From assembly GCA_033032865.1 (NCBI GenBank), contig JAWHQI010000075.1, positions 620,001 through 684,000 of the forward strand: a stretch of 64,000 nucleotides of DNA, in the 5' to 3' direction. Source of the stretch: Dactylorhiza incarnata (taxonomy: Eukaryota > Streptophyta > Magnoliopsida > Asparagales > Orchidaceae). Positions 22,439-33,555 of the stretch are shown here, in pieces (positions within the stretch are counted from its first letter, which is position 1; each line of letters starts with the position of its first letter). The position numbers and the translations under genes were made by a program. Under the pieces are notes generated by a model. That model had not been told where the DNA came from, did no database searches, and was given only the letters and a program-made list of their open reading frames with translations.

Positions 22439-24345
22439 TGTTGGGAATCTTGCCCACATGATTCATGATTTGAAGAAGTCACCAAGTCAAGAAAACTTCA
22501 CTTTGTATTTGATCACTTCTCTACCTCATAATCTCAGGAAGTTAAAGGAATGTCGTTAAGAAGAATTGGAGATGTCGTCGACAAAGTATGCATGTCATCA
22601 TGATGATGAGCAAAGCAAACACTGAGACTTAGCAAGTTCGTCGAACGCAGAATGTAGTTCGTCAAATGTAGAATGCAGTTCGTCGAACGCATAATGAAGT
22701 TCGTCGAACAAAGATACAGGACAGAAGAAAATGTCGAGACTTGGCAAGTTCGTCGAACGAAGAATAAAGTTCGTCGAACGCAGAGACGGGATAGAAGAAT
22801 GAAGTTTGTCGAACGCAGAATACTGGTCGTCGAATGCGGAATGAAGCTCGTCGTACGAACAAAAGACATGAAGATATCAAAGGAAGGAATGTCGTCGAGA
22901 AGATGCAGTATCGTCGACATCATCAAAGTAGCCTTGTCGTCGAGAAGAACACACATCGTCGTAAAGAAGGCATGACGTCGAGAAGACTGAAGAAGGATAG
23001 CTGAAGACAAGCATAGTCTGTCGACATGATATCACTCATGTCGTCGAAAGAACAAAGTGATTACGACAACAGACTACAAGATAGAAGATCACGACGACAC
23101 GGTCAGAGATTGCTTATCGTCGTATATGCAGAAATGTTGGGATATCTCGTATCGTCGAGATACCAGCATCAGAGGCAGAAGCTAGAAGACTTGAAGATCC
23201 ACCAAGGTCTAAGGCATCGAAAAAGTCCTGTCGTCGAGATATTATCCATATCGTCGTAACAATGGAAATATCGTCGAGACGGAATTCAAATATTGCGGAC
23301 GTGCTGTCAACAATTAATGTCGTCACCTGATTGTTCAATCAGCGCGTGCTCATAAGGAATGAGGTGTCTGACACTTAAGGAACCTTTTCAGAAGACCATT
23401 GGGAGCCTCGCTGTCTTATAAAAGAGATATGAGGTTGCCCTAAAGCAAGTATCGACAAGAAAGAACTTACGCATACAGCAAATAGAATAGTAAAAGCGGC
23501 GTAAAGAAAGAAAGAGAAGAAGAATCAAGCATTCTCAGAAGAATCAGTCATCTCCATTGACTGATAAGAAGTTGTTCCTCATCAGGCTAAGAGAAGAGAT
23601 TGAAGAAGAACTGCGCTTTCAAGATCTATATCAGAAACATCTTCTTCAACCTCAAGTTGTCGATCTCCATCAGGCAGAAGAAATAGTTCTCATCACTGTA
23701 ATTTCTTGTAAGGCTTGCGTGCCAAACTTGTAAGATCTGTTTTCAGATCTGAGTGTCTAGATTGAGGGCTGGAGAGCTGTAAGGCTTGAGGGCCAGGGAA
23801 GTGGACTTGCGGGTCCGATATCATCAAGCTTGAGGGCTTGAGACCTGTGAGGCTTGCGGGCCAGGGCAGAGGATAGACTTGCAGGTCTAAGCTAGGTAGG
23901 GCTTGAGGGCCTGATTGTCGAGTTTGAGGGCATGAGACCTGTGAGTCTTGCGGGGCCAGGGCAGAGGCTAGACTTGCGGGTCTGAGCTAGGTAGGGCTTG
24001 AGGGCCTGATTGTCGAGCTTGCGGGCTCGGGTGCAGTAGGGTCTTGCATGCCTGGGTTGTAGGACTTGCAGGTTCGTGTTGTAAGTCTTGCGGGCCTAAA
24101 GATTTGGTGGAGTTTGCCGAGCCTAGCACACTGCTAGGTTGGCGCAGAGGGACAGAGGACTACTCAAGACACCTGGTCTTGAGGAACCTCTATAGATCTT
24201 ATGTCGTCTGCTGTGATTTATTTGTGCGATACTTTTGTGCTACGCTTGAATAATCAGTACTTGCGCTAATATTTCAAAAAGAACCCAGATCACCTAACAC
24301 CCCCCCCCCCCCCCCCCCCGCTAGGTGAACGTTCCATTAACAATA
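22439..24345 (+). mobile_element. S1 3' LTR
   Basis: Same layout as the 5' LTR: array 22630-23290, TATA 23417-23424, CTTGCGGG repeats to about 24110, a 20-base C tract (24300-24319). It ends AACAATA where the 5' copy has AACAACA, so the terminal CA has mutated to TA. It is followed by the ACCCG duplication. Confidence 0.93.
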
Positions 24346-24350
24346 ACCCG

Positions 24351-24381
24351 GGTTTTAAAAAGAAAAAAATGGGGTCTTACA
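24351..24381 (+). mobile_element. G2 5' LTR, last 31 bp
   Basis: Continuation of the LTR interrupted at 14729. It ends GGGGTCTTACA, which with the start TGTAACA gives a TGTAA/TTACA inverted terminal repeat. Confidence 0.85.
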
Positions 24382-24384
24382 AAG

Positions 24385-24396
24385 TGGTATTAGAGG
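24385..24396 (+). promoter_or_regulatory. G2 primer binding site (tRNA-Met-like)
   Basis: TGGTATTAGAGG follows the LTR by three bases. It differs by one base from the common TGGTATCAGAG. Confidence 0.75.
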
Positions 24397-26289
24397 AAAA
24401 CCTCGATCCGAAGAAAAGAAGTCCACAAACCCGGGGCCACCCAGCGCGAGTTTAGTTTGAGGACAAACTAAACAGCGGAAGCAATGGTGTGCCCATGTGG
24501 GGAAATCACATGAAAAAGTCCACTTTTAACTGAATCTTTTTGACAAGTTTTCTTTTGTAGCCTGCGGCGAACCCTGCCCCCAGCAGGAAATACCCTCGGC
24601 TGTAAAGATCTCTGTAGATAGTCCTTTAGGCAATGAGTTAGACTCAACCCCACTAGGACACTTGACTTACCATGACAATTTATACCATGCCCTAATCTGA
24701 AATAGACAGTAGGTATGAATTTGGTTAAGATACGAGGATACCCCAAAGAGATTAAATGAGGAGCTTAACATGAGAGTGGTCACCTAAGCCATAACTCGGA
24801 TGTCCCTACTTCACATACCAAGGATTATCCAAACTGATAGGACTTCCTTAAGGAGATTCACACATAAGCAGAATGGTAGGGGACTCGTAGACTCAAGCCT
24901 CGTATTAGGGACATGGTTATATTAAGACAACCACCACGATAAACATCGAGGGTCGGATAAGAATTCAAGTTCAGAAGAGACCCGTTTGGGATTGGGACAC
25001 ATGTTGACCCTGATAAGGTTTTCGTAAAAGGGGACCTTGAAGAGTTTAAAGTATGGAGTATATCAACAAGTCTCAAGATAGAACCACAAGTCTAAAGTTG
25101 TGTGCCCTAAGGATTGTTTGCATACCTAGGACGAATATAATATAGTGATATTGAATATACTTTGCCCAAAATGGATAGTGGCTTATCTTTTGTTTATTGG
25201 GGCTTACCTTTTGTTTATTGGGCAAATTAGTTACTGACTTGGGTTTCCCCTTAGATTTAATTTAAAAAAATGTTGGGTCGCGAACATAATGATTTTGAAG
25301 TTGATCATATTTGACGTTGCGCAGGCAAAGATGATATGGTGTAACAGTAGGTCTGGAATGATGATCTGAAGTATTACCAGGACAATGAAAGGACATCGTA
25401 GATCGAGCAACGACTTGACCTTAGTTGAAGCATTAGAAATGTAAAGTTAGGTTTAGTCACTTAGGGATGCAGATGCCTTTCTGGAAGTTGGGAACTGAAA
25501 TTAGGTCGTGCAAGCTTTAGTTATATTTGAAAGTTCTGGTAGTTTGGGGCTTTCGGAAGTGATTAACTTATAATTCGTTATAAATCACGCTCTATCATGG
25601 TAGAAGATTTTAACTAGAATAATAGCCCTTTACCTTGGGAGCTATGATGATGGATAACCAGTGAGCTTAGACGATAACTTATTGGAATTAGAATATAGTG
25701 TTTGAGTTTACTATAATAAGGACGATCTAAGTTTATCTTACTTTGGACCATCCGAAAGTGATCAAGACTCGCATATATGGAAGTGATAAGAATTTGGTGA
25801 AATAAACATGATGATATTTCCTTGATGAAATTGACTTGTAAAAATCTTAGGGTTTCAAAAGATTTTACCTGTATACCTTATCAATCAAACTCCATATAGA
25901 AAATGATTGTGAGCCATCTTACAAACATTGATACTAATAAAGATTGGTTAACATATACTCATAAGGTTCACAAGTGCACCACCATAAAATTTGAGGATAA
26001 TTGGGATGCCTGATGATCTGATCAATCCCACCAATGGTAAGAACTGGATAAGTTGTAGAGTGGAGATGATTGATCTCTCGGACGTACTTGAAGGAATAAG
26101 AACCTAAACATGCAGAGAAAACATTATAGAAGCGTTGTCTACCCATATTAACAAGAGCTTTAGTCACCGGAAAAATGGTGTATTCTGGAACACGTATGTC
26201 CTCGGAATGAAGAAAGACGTCATAAGTTTTGTGATGCACGGTGAAGGCCAAGTGCAAAAGTCTTTGGAGAACTACCACAGTCACTGCCC

Positions 26290-26640
26290 GTGTTAGAGTG
26301 GAGTTCGAGGACATAATTATTGATTTCATACACAGTTTAACACATCCCCACTCTGGGCATAAGTTCGTTTGGAACATCGAGGATAAACTGACCAAGGTAG
26401 CTAGGGTCACCCCGGGCTGGAAGGACGCTCCCGTTGGTGTTTGGTGGGATTTGTTGAGCAGTTTTTTCGTTATCGTGGTGTGACAAGGACGATCATGTCG
26501 GATCGGGATGAACAGTTTATGTCCAAAGAGTGAAGGATAGTCCAGGCTTATCTCGGCTCTTGGTTGATGTTCAACACAGATTTCCACCCTCAGAGGGACG
26601 GAGGCACAAGACTCCACTGTCTTGGATCCAGGATGAGGAT
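26290..26640 (+). pseudogene. G2 integrase core relic
   Basis: A frame here reads FEDIIIDFIHSL then DKLTKVAR, like the Ty3 integrase core around its first aspartate. Shortly after, SDRDEQFMS and FHPQRDGG match the second-aspartate block and the HPQ-DGQ block. TGA stops interrupt (for example at 26481 and near 26533). The match is partial but the motifs are in the right order and spacing for a chromovirus-type integrase. Confidence 0.65.
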
Positions 26641-26848
26641 CCCAAGGCACTCGGCTTGGAACTTATGGAGGACATAGATACCCAGGTGAGACTGATTCGA
26701 GTTAGAGGCCCAGAGAAGCCAGGTCAGGTATTACGATGCGTGGTATTGTCAGGTAGAGTTCCAGGTTGGAGACCGGGTGTTCCGGAAGATACGTCCGATG
26801 CAGGGAGTCTTGCGGGTTCGCAGGCAGAAGAACCTCAGTCTGAGATAG

Positions 26849-27031
26849 ATGTGGCTCTACAGGATCCTGAAGTGGATCAGCTTGTTGGCTCATAGACTGG
26901 AGTTGCCACCGGAGTTAGCGGGATTGCACGACGTCTTCCATGTCTCCTCCTTTAGGAGAGCTCTACTAAAAAATTTCTACTATAGATGGCTCGGTAGCCT
27001 CCGATCGATTGATTCACCTGAGAGCCACTAG
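26849..27031 (+). pseudogene. G2 pol C-terminal relic (chromovirus-like)
   Basis: The frame contains LELPPELAGLHDVFHVSSFR, very like the LxLPPxLxGVHNVFHVSxLR segment that lies between integrase and the C-terminus in chromoviral Pol. No chromodomain is recognisable afterwards. Confidence 0.75.
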
Positions 27032-27177
27032 AACTGGTGTGGCAAATATAGTCGGTGCTCTTCGAGTCAGAAATAACTTCAATTCTTAGGGGATGTAACG
27101 TTCAGTCACTCTCGGTGAAAACCCCGCGAGCCTAGCCTGAATTTCAAGGACGGAATTATTTTTTGTTTATTGGGATT

Positions 27178-30100
27178 TGTAACATCCCCCAAACAACTAG
27201 ACCCCTAGAGTGGTTTTTTCATGACTAGGTCATGACAAAACCCTAGGAAGCTTGAAGAGACCACTTGGCCTTAGCCAGGAGGAAGGAAACCACAGTGGTC
27301 TGCAAATAGCAATTTCCAGTTAACAAGCATACGGTTGGACTTAAGGGCCTCACCTTGACCCTTTGACCCCACCATAGCATTCCTAACCCTTTAGGGGTCC
27401 CCTTAGAGCACCAAGGACCCATTTGGGTCAACCAAAGAGGCCAAATTGACCAAAGTCAAACCTAACCCCAAATTGGTCAAAGTAGCCTAATTAGGGCCAT
27501 TTGACCTCCACCATGCCCAATTGACCTTTCCCCTACCCTTATAAGGTTATTAGGGACCCAATGGACCAAAAAGCCCCAATCATGGGGCCACCAATGTGGC
27601 CAATTTGACCCAAGTCAACTCTAGCTCTATTTTGGTCAAACCAACACCTTTTGGATAAATTGGCCTAATTGGGGCACCACCATGACTCGACCAACTTTGG
27701 GTGATGTCAAGGGACTCAAGACACACCACTTAGACTAGTCAACCCATCAGTTGATCAAGTCAACACCTCAAGTCAACACTTGGTCAACCTTGCCCAAAAA
27801 GAGGGGAAAAGGCTAACTCAAGCTCAATCCACTTGGGCTAGGCCCAATTGAAGTGACACTCTAGTCTCAAAAGGCTGAAATTACATGGAATGCCATCCAA
27901 TTTCTGGAGGGGGTGACTAGGAGAGAGAAATTGGGAGTTTCCCCCAATTTGAAGAGAGAGAAAAGGAGGATTAATGGCATTCATGGCCAAGGGAGGCCAA
28001 TTGATCTCCCAATTGATGGGGATTCATCTCCTCTGGCTGTTACAAGAAGTTTGGGGGTTTTTCCTGCTCACATGGGGGCTGAATCAAGAGGAATTCAGTT
28101 GGCCGAAATTCACCATTAATGGTGATAATGGTGATTGATGATTTGGCTCTTCTCCTCCCCAATTGGACCTTATAACACCTTCAGTGGATGAAGAGGAGGA
28201 GTTTCCCCACCTTCCCCAAAGAAATCGAGCACCAGAAGCTAGGATCGACATGGCTCCGAAAGCTCCACCTCCGGCCATGGCGACTCACCGGAATTCGCGC
28301 CACCAAACCCCCACACAGGTCCGATCCGCCTCCTCTCCCTTAGTGCAAGATCTTATGATAATTTGGGGCTTGATCCGAGCTAAATTGGGCTCGGATCGTG
28401 CTTCCGAAAGGGCTCAATTCGAGCTCTCTTTCCCCTCCTCTAAACCCCGATTCCGACCACCTTCGGCCGGCCATCCACCCCCTATCGCCGGCCACCACCT
28501 TAACGGAGGTGGTGGTGGCATTGGCCGGCCGGGAAGAAGCACGGGTGGCCGAGAAATCGTTTCACAAAGAAGCCAAGGATGGGCTGTCGCGCGCCATCTA
28601 TCCATAGGGGACGATGACCATGAGCCGTCGGATCTGCCGTGATCAGTTATTCGCAGATTTAAATGATTATGTTATAATGTTATTTCATTTTGAAAATGAG
28701 GCCGTTGCTGAATAGTCGTTCTGAGTTCGGAGAAAAATAGATAATTGATCCTTCAGAGATTGTTAAGCTGGAGAAGAAATTTGTCGAGCTGAATGCTGAG
28801 TTCGTCGAACTGGAAGTGGAGTTCGTCGAACTGAATCTGGAGTTCGTCGAACTGAATTAATTCATCGAACACAATCGGGAGTTTGGCGAACTGAATCTGG
28901 AGTTCGTCGAACTGAATTAATTCGTCGAACACAATTGGGAGTTCGGCGAACTGAATTGGGAGTTTGTCGAACTGAATTAATTCGTCGACCATAATTTGGA
29001 GTTCGGCGAACTGAATCTGGAGTTCGTCGAACTGAATTAATTCGTCGAACACAATCTGGAGTTCGTCGAACTGAATTTGGAGTTTGTCGAACTGAATCTG
29101 GAGTTCGTCAAACTTAGAGATAATCTGTTGAACTAGCTGGAGAACTGAATTCGTCAAGCGGGGAAGCAATTTCATCGAACTGAAGCATGATGTTCGTCGA
29201 ACGCAGAATGGATTTCGTCGAACGCATGTTGAAGTTCGTCGAACGCAGAGACATGGAATTTCCTAAGTCCTATCTACTGACACACACTGTAAACCTTTAC
29301 CCTTAGACTATACAATGGGGTCAACTTAATCCTAATCAACAGATGGTGCTCCTAGACTAAATCAGTAATAGGGTTGTTCCAACACATTTTGTCACACTTC
29401 CTGTAGTATTTCATTTTAATTATGAAAACTACTATGACGCCTCAAATGAAAAAGTGCCCAATATGAATGTTGTATCCCTTGGTGTCTAGATTAAGTGAAA
29501 ATTTGTTTCAGGTCAATAGGGGCACTATAGCTCCCTGTGGAGTCATTTTTCTAGGACTGATCCCTAGGGTAGGACAGTCTTAAATTCTTGAATATCTTTC
29601 TATTGGTAAATGGTATGGCCTTGAAATTTAAATCCTAGGCTATTTACATCTACCCACACATCATACCCAAAGATGGGAATTTTAGGAGAACCTTTTTCTA
29701 AGGTTTTTGTAATAATTTTATAAATCAAATATTAATTATTTAGTGGGTCAAATGACCTCCAATGCCCTCCAAATTTTGGTGGGTGATCCTTGGGGTTATT
29801 GTATGACCTTGGTAAAAATCTCAGCCCAATTGGGACTGATTTGGTTAGGTAATTTGTCAACCCAAGTTAGGTCAAATTTGGTAAAAGTTAAGGCATGGTG
29901 TTTATCTTGGGGTATGGTGGTCAGAACTCATCACCATGAGTTGAAACCTTGGCCACTGGTTTAGGATCACCTAAAACACCTTCATGAGTAAGATGGGGTG
30001 GTGTAGAGGTGGATATGCCCTAGGACCCTAGTTGTACCCCTTGGGGTGCATATAGAACCTTGTGAAGGCCATGTGTTTGAAAGCCCTAGAATGGTCATGG

Positions 30101-31239
30101 AATTTAGGGTATATGTTCATGGGGTGTGATTATACTCTAGGCAATTTTGAGAGAATTTTAGGAGTACATATTCCCCCCTAAATTAGGTCATAAACCCTTG
30201 GAGAAATTTCTTATAAGTGATATTTACATGCTCAAATGGTCTTGGATGGTGATGAAACATTGGTAGTGCCTTTATATTCATATGTGGATCTCTGGTAATT
30301 TTTGTGAAATTAATTAGGTGATTTAACCAGCACTTCATTCAGAGGGAACTTATTTTACCATAATCTTAAGAAATATAATTGAGGCTCCAAAACTCTCTGG
30401 AAAAATGTGCAACTTGGTGATAGGACATTTAAGAGCACTAGGAATCTCTGTGAATTTTTATATAATTTTTTGAGGTTGTTATCAGTAGGCTACTTCACAA
30501 CATGCTCATATTAGGATTTCTTTGGAATATTTATTTAAGTGGTTAATATGCCTTTATAAATTCTAAAATTTGGCGTGAGAACTTTTCTGATCAATATAAA
30601 TGTATGGTAATATTCCTATAATTTTGGACAAATATTGTTGGTGGTTGCTTCTTTAATTTCTAATTTTGGTTAAATAGTCAATATTATAATTAGAGTACAA
30701 TTCTTTATTGTAAAATTGTGACACACTGTACTTACTGTTATTTTGGCATGATAGATTTATGCTAATTTTATGAGCGTCATGTCATAAGAATACCTTACAC
30801 TTCATGTTCATATTCATACTTGGCAAATATTGGAGAAATTTAAATAAATGCTAAAATGTTGAGGAAAAATATAATTCTCTGGATTTAGTCTTAAAATACT
30901 ATGGTAGTACTCCAGTAAAAACCTTGTGTCATGTGGGTGAATATTTGGAGTACCTCTACTTATAAGCTTCATATAGTTAGTTTGGTCTGCGTATAGCAAA
31001 AATGTTAAATTTGGATATTTAGGGGCCCACCAAGTGGAAGTGGCATGTAGTTGATGTACCTAGACTGGTTGAATAAATTGAAGGTCACCAAAAGGAGTTT
31101 AGGTGATGAGGGTGTGCTTGGTGAGTTAAGGGTAAAGTTTTGCTCAGGGTTGACGAAAGATCGTCTTTCCCTTAGCCTGTCTTAAAATGGTTAGGGGTAA
31201 TTCAAGAGAAATGACAAGAAGGGTATTCTTACGGGCAGC
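27178..31239 (+). mobile_element. G2 3' LTR, first 4.06 kb (interrupted by S2)
   Basis: TGTAACATCCCCC at 27178, then the same sequence as 9215-13230 with scattered substitutions and small indels. It is cut after GGGCAGC at 31239. In the 5' copy the next bases are TACCAATAAC (13231 onward), so S2 inserted here; the rest of this LTR must lie beyond the window. It includes the TTGACC-rich region and the GTTCGTCGAAC array. Confidence 0.88.
28780..29250 (+). repeat. GTTCGTCGAAC tandem array in G2 3' LTR
   Basis: Counterpart of 10814-11238, with a clearer 60-bp unit repeated four times (CTGAATTAATTCGTCGAAC recurring at 28860, 28920, 28980, 29040). Unit number differs between the two LTRs. Confidence 0.9.
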
Positions 31240-31539
31240 TGTTAGTTTATAGGTTTGTAGTCTAAATCACCTAGAGGGGGGGGAATAGGTTTCTTTTATT
31301 TTTCCTATAAGTACCCTAGCTGATTTCTGAGTTAGTTTAAGCAAATCAACAAACACAGAAAGCACACAAGAATTTATAGTGGTTCCCCAAAGACAGTGTG
31401 TCTTTGGGTAGTCCATTTTCCCCCTTCACCCTTCTAACAGTGTGTTAGACAGGGCCAACTCCTCCAACTCAGCTCCAAGAGCTTACAACTCAGATCTCTC
31501 AGGATCTCTCAGGTTTTCCCAACCCTACCTCAGGCACAG

Positions 31540-31840
31540 CAGCCCTACAACTCAGATCAGCCCCTGATCCTACCGCTCAGACCTCAGCAAGTCCTACAAC
31601 TCAGGTTAAAAGCCCTACAACTCAGGCTCAATAGCCCAACCTCAGATCAGCTCATGATCCTACAGCTCAGACCTCAGCAGGTCCTACAACTCAGGCTAAA
31701 CAGCCCTACAACTCAGGCTCAGCAGCCCTACCTCAGATCATCTCCTGATCCTACAGCTCAGACCTCAGCAGGTCCTACAACTCAGAGGAATCCTCCTCCT
31801 ACAGCTCAGGCAATAATGCCCTACAACTCAGGCTGTTAAT
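31540..31840 (-). repeat. CCTACAACTCAGG repeats in S2 LTR
   Basis: On the plus strand CCTACAACTCAGG, CCTACAGCTCAGACCTCAG and CCTACCTCAGATCAG recur in imperfect units of about 100 bp. No coding meaning seen. Confidence 0.75.
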
Positions 31841-32148
31841 CCCTACAATAAAAGAGTGTTTGAACTTACTACTGCTGACAGCACAGTAAAGATGTCTCAT
31901 GTAGTTTCTGCACAGCTTGTGCTATCTTGTAGCTGGTGATGTTGATGGAAGCTACAACTTGATCTTCCTCTTCAGTTGAAGGGTGGAAGATCACTTTGCT
32001 CCTTCTTGCAAAGGAGCTAGCTTTATCTCTCAGATTCTTCTTGCTTGTTCAGTGAGCAGGAGGAGAATAAGAAGAATACTTTTGGCCGACAATGGAACAG
32101 TAATTGTTAAGCACTCAACCAGTCATTTCAAAGATGCCCTAACATCTT

Positions 32149-32156
32149 CTTTTATA
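32149..32156 (-). promoter_or_regulatory. TATA box of S2 LTR (minus strand)
   Basis: Minus-strand TATAAAAG, about 120 bp downstream of the GCTGAGACAG motif region. Confidence 0.55.
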
Positions 32157-32629
32157 CATCTCTGATCTTCAACGGCTCTTAGCTGACCTCCTGTTAGGTA
32201 TGGGAGCGATTGGTGGTCCCCACAATGCATTCCTGCAGCTTGCGCCAAAAGCAGAACCCGCCAGATCAAGTTTGAACTGTCTCAGCGGTTGGGCTGAGAT
32301 GGTCAGCCGTCTCAGTGGTTTTCTTCTATCCCGTTCTAGCAGATCCGCTGAGACAGACAGCTGTCTCAGCGGCTTTCTTTTATCTGCAGCTTAGCTGGCC
32401 TAGACACCTTCTTAGCGGCTCCTGGCCTTGTCTCAGCAGTTTAGCTGAGACTGAGAGCTTGTCTCAGCTGTTTTGTCAGTAAATTAACTGAGCAACCCCT
32501 GTACCTTGTTAAGTCATAACCCTGCATGCTTATGAGATAGAAATAGAGTTCATCAAATACAACTTGTACTTAGTATTGAGTGTGAGGCCTTTTCAAATCA
32601 AGGGAACATTGAGGGTCAATTTCCCAACA

Positions 32630-32645
32630 ATCTCCCCCTATTTGA
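32630..32645 (-). promoter_or_regulatory. S2 polypurine tract
   Basis: The plus strand reads ATCTCCCCCTATTTGA, the complement of the same AAATAGGGGGAGAT tract as S1, directly adjacent to the LTR. The span 32646-33555 between tract and ORF is AT-rich noncoding sequence with several further CTCCCCCT runs (for example near 32810, 32905, 32970, 33000). Confidence 0.85.
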
Positions 32646-33555
32646 AGAAGGCAGAACATTCCCAATGCTAAGGTACATACCAAATTAAAACATATCATGA
32701 AAATGAACTATGTAGCATTCATGATAACATTGCTTAAGATAACATTGTTTAAGCATGCTTTGATACCTTATGACAGATTATGTAAAGCTTTGACTAGCTC
32801 ATAGGTTATCTCCCCCTTAGATTATATTAAGCTTATTCATAATCACTATCTCTGATAACTTGATCAGAGAGCTTACTCTGATTTAGACATAGCATTGTCC
32901 ATCTCCCCCTTTCTGGTTTCTTCAATTATTTTTCCCTTAGGAATTGGGAGGGAACCACAACTGCGTTTGCCAACTCCCCCTCAATCTGAGCAGGAACTTG
33001 CTCCCCCTCAAATTGAGAACTATTATCTTTAATAGCTGATCTTGTTCATTTTAAACAATCAATTTTAGCTCACCCTCATTTGGAGCATATCTATTGGTCT
33101 TATGATTTAAGGGAAACCTAAAGCTCAGTTGATCCAGATTTTTCTGATTCAGCTGATCATTCTACTATATACTATCCTACATTCAACATTCTTAGGGAGA
33201 CTGTCTACCCTATCATATGGCCTATGCCTACTGTAAATTTGATCAGTTCAGATGTCAGTATATCCTAACAGTACATGTTGTCAGTACAGTTTATCATAAC
33301 AAATGAGAAGGTCATATTACCACAGAGATTAATCAATACATCAGTGTGATTTGATAATCATGACAATGCAACACAAATTAATTTAACCAATAATACCATG
33401 GTAAAATTTAGCTAAATCTCAGTTTGCACAAAACAGATATAATAGTGATTTAAACAGATATATTAGTAATTTAAAACTCAGTTTTGCACAAAACAATTCA
33501 GACAAACTACAGTTCACTCATTTTCCAACCATTCATAGGAAATTTATACATTCAT

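Larger units (their letters stand above)
14730..24345 (+). mobile_element. S1: complete SIRE-like Ty1/copia element (9,616 bp), inactive
   Basis: LTRs of 1,905 bp (14730-16634) and 1,907 bp (22439-24345) flank a primer site, a large gag, pol and a polypurine tract. Target duplication ACCCG is visible on both sides. The long Gag with two CCHC motifs, a coiled-coil-like middle part, and a C-tract near the LTR end fit the SIRE/Maximus group of plant copia elements. No envelope-position ORF lies between pol (ends 22042) and the 3' LTR. Gag and pol are broken by many stops and several frameshifts, and both LTRs have accumulated scattered differences. Confidence 0.93.
24382..27177 (+). mobile_element. 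G2 internal region (2.8 kb), mostly decayed
   Basis: A normal Ty3 element has 4-6 kb here; only 2.8 kb remain. From 24400 to about 26230 I recognise no domain. Relics of integrase (about 26290-26640) and of the pol end (26849-27031) show it descends from a coding element. It ends with CTAGCCTGAATTTC and a short run to the LTR start at 27178. It would depend on other elements. Confidence 0.75.
31240..32629 (-). mobile_element. S2 3' LTR (1,390 bp)
   Basis: On the minus strand it starts TGTTGGGAAATTG and ends AACTAACA. A C tract followed by TCTAGGTG lies near its end, as in S1. Upstream of a TATA box (32149-32156, minus) is a GCTGAGACAG/CTGTCTCAGC region (about 32277-32480). Its R/U5 has CCTACAACTCAGG repeats (31540-31840). 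Confidence 0.85.

Noticed and set aside
24382..26230. A possible host gene in the G2 interior
   Set aside because: Frames are short and scattered, with no motif or splice pattern; the flanking integrase relic and LTRs explain the region as decayed retrotransposon.
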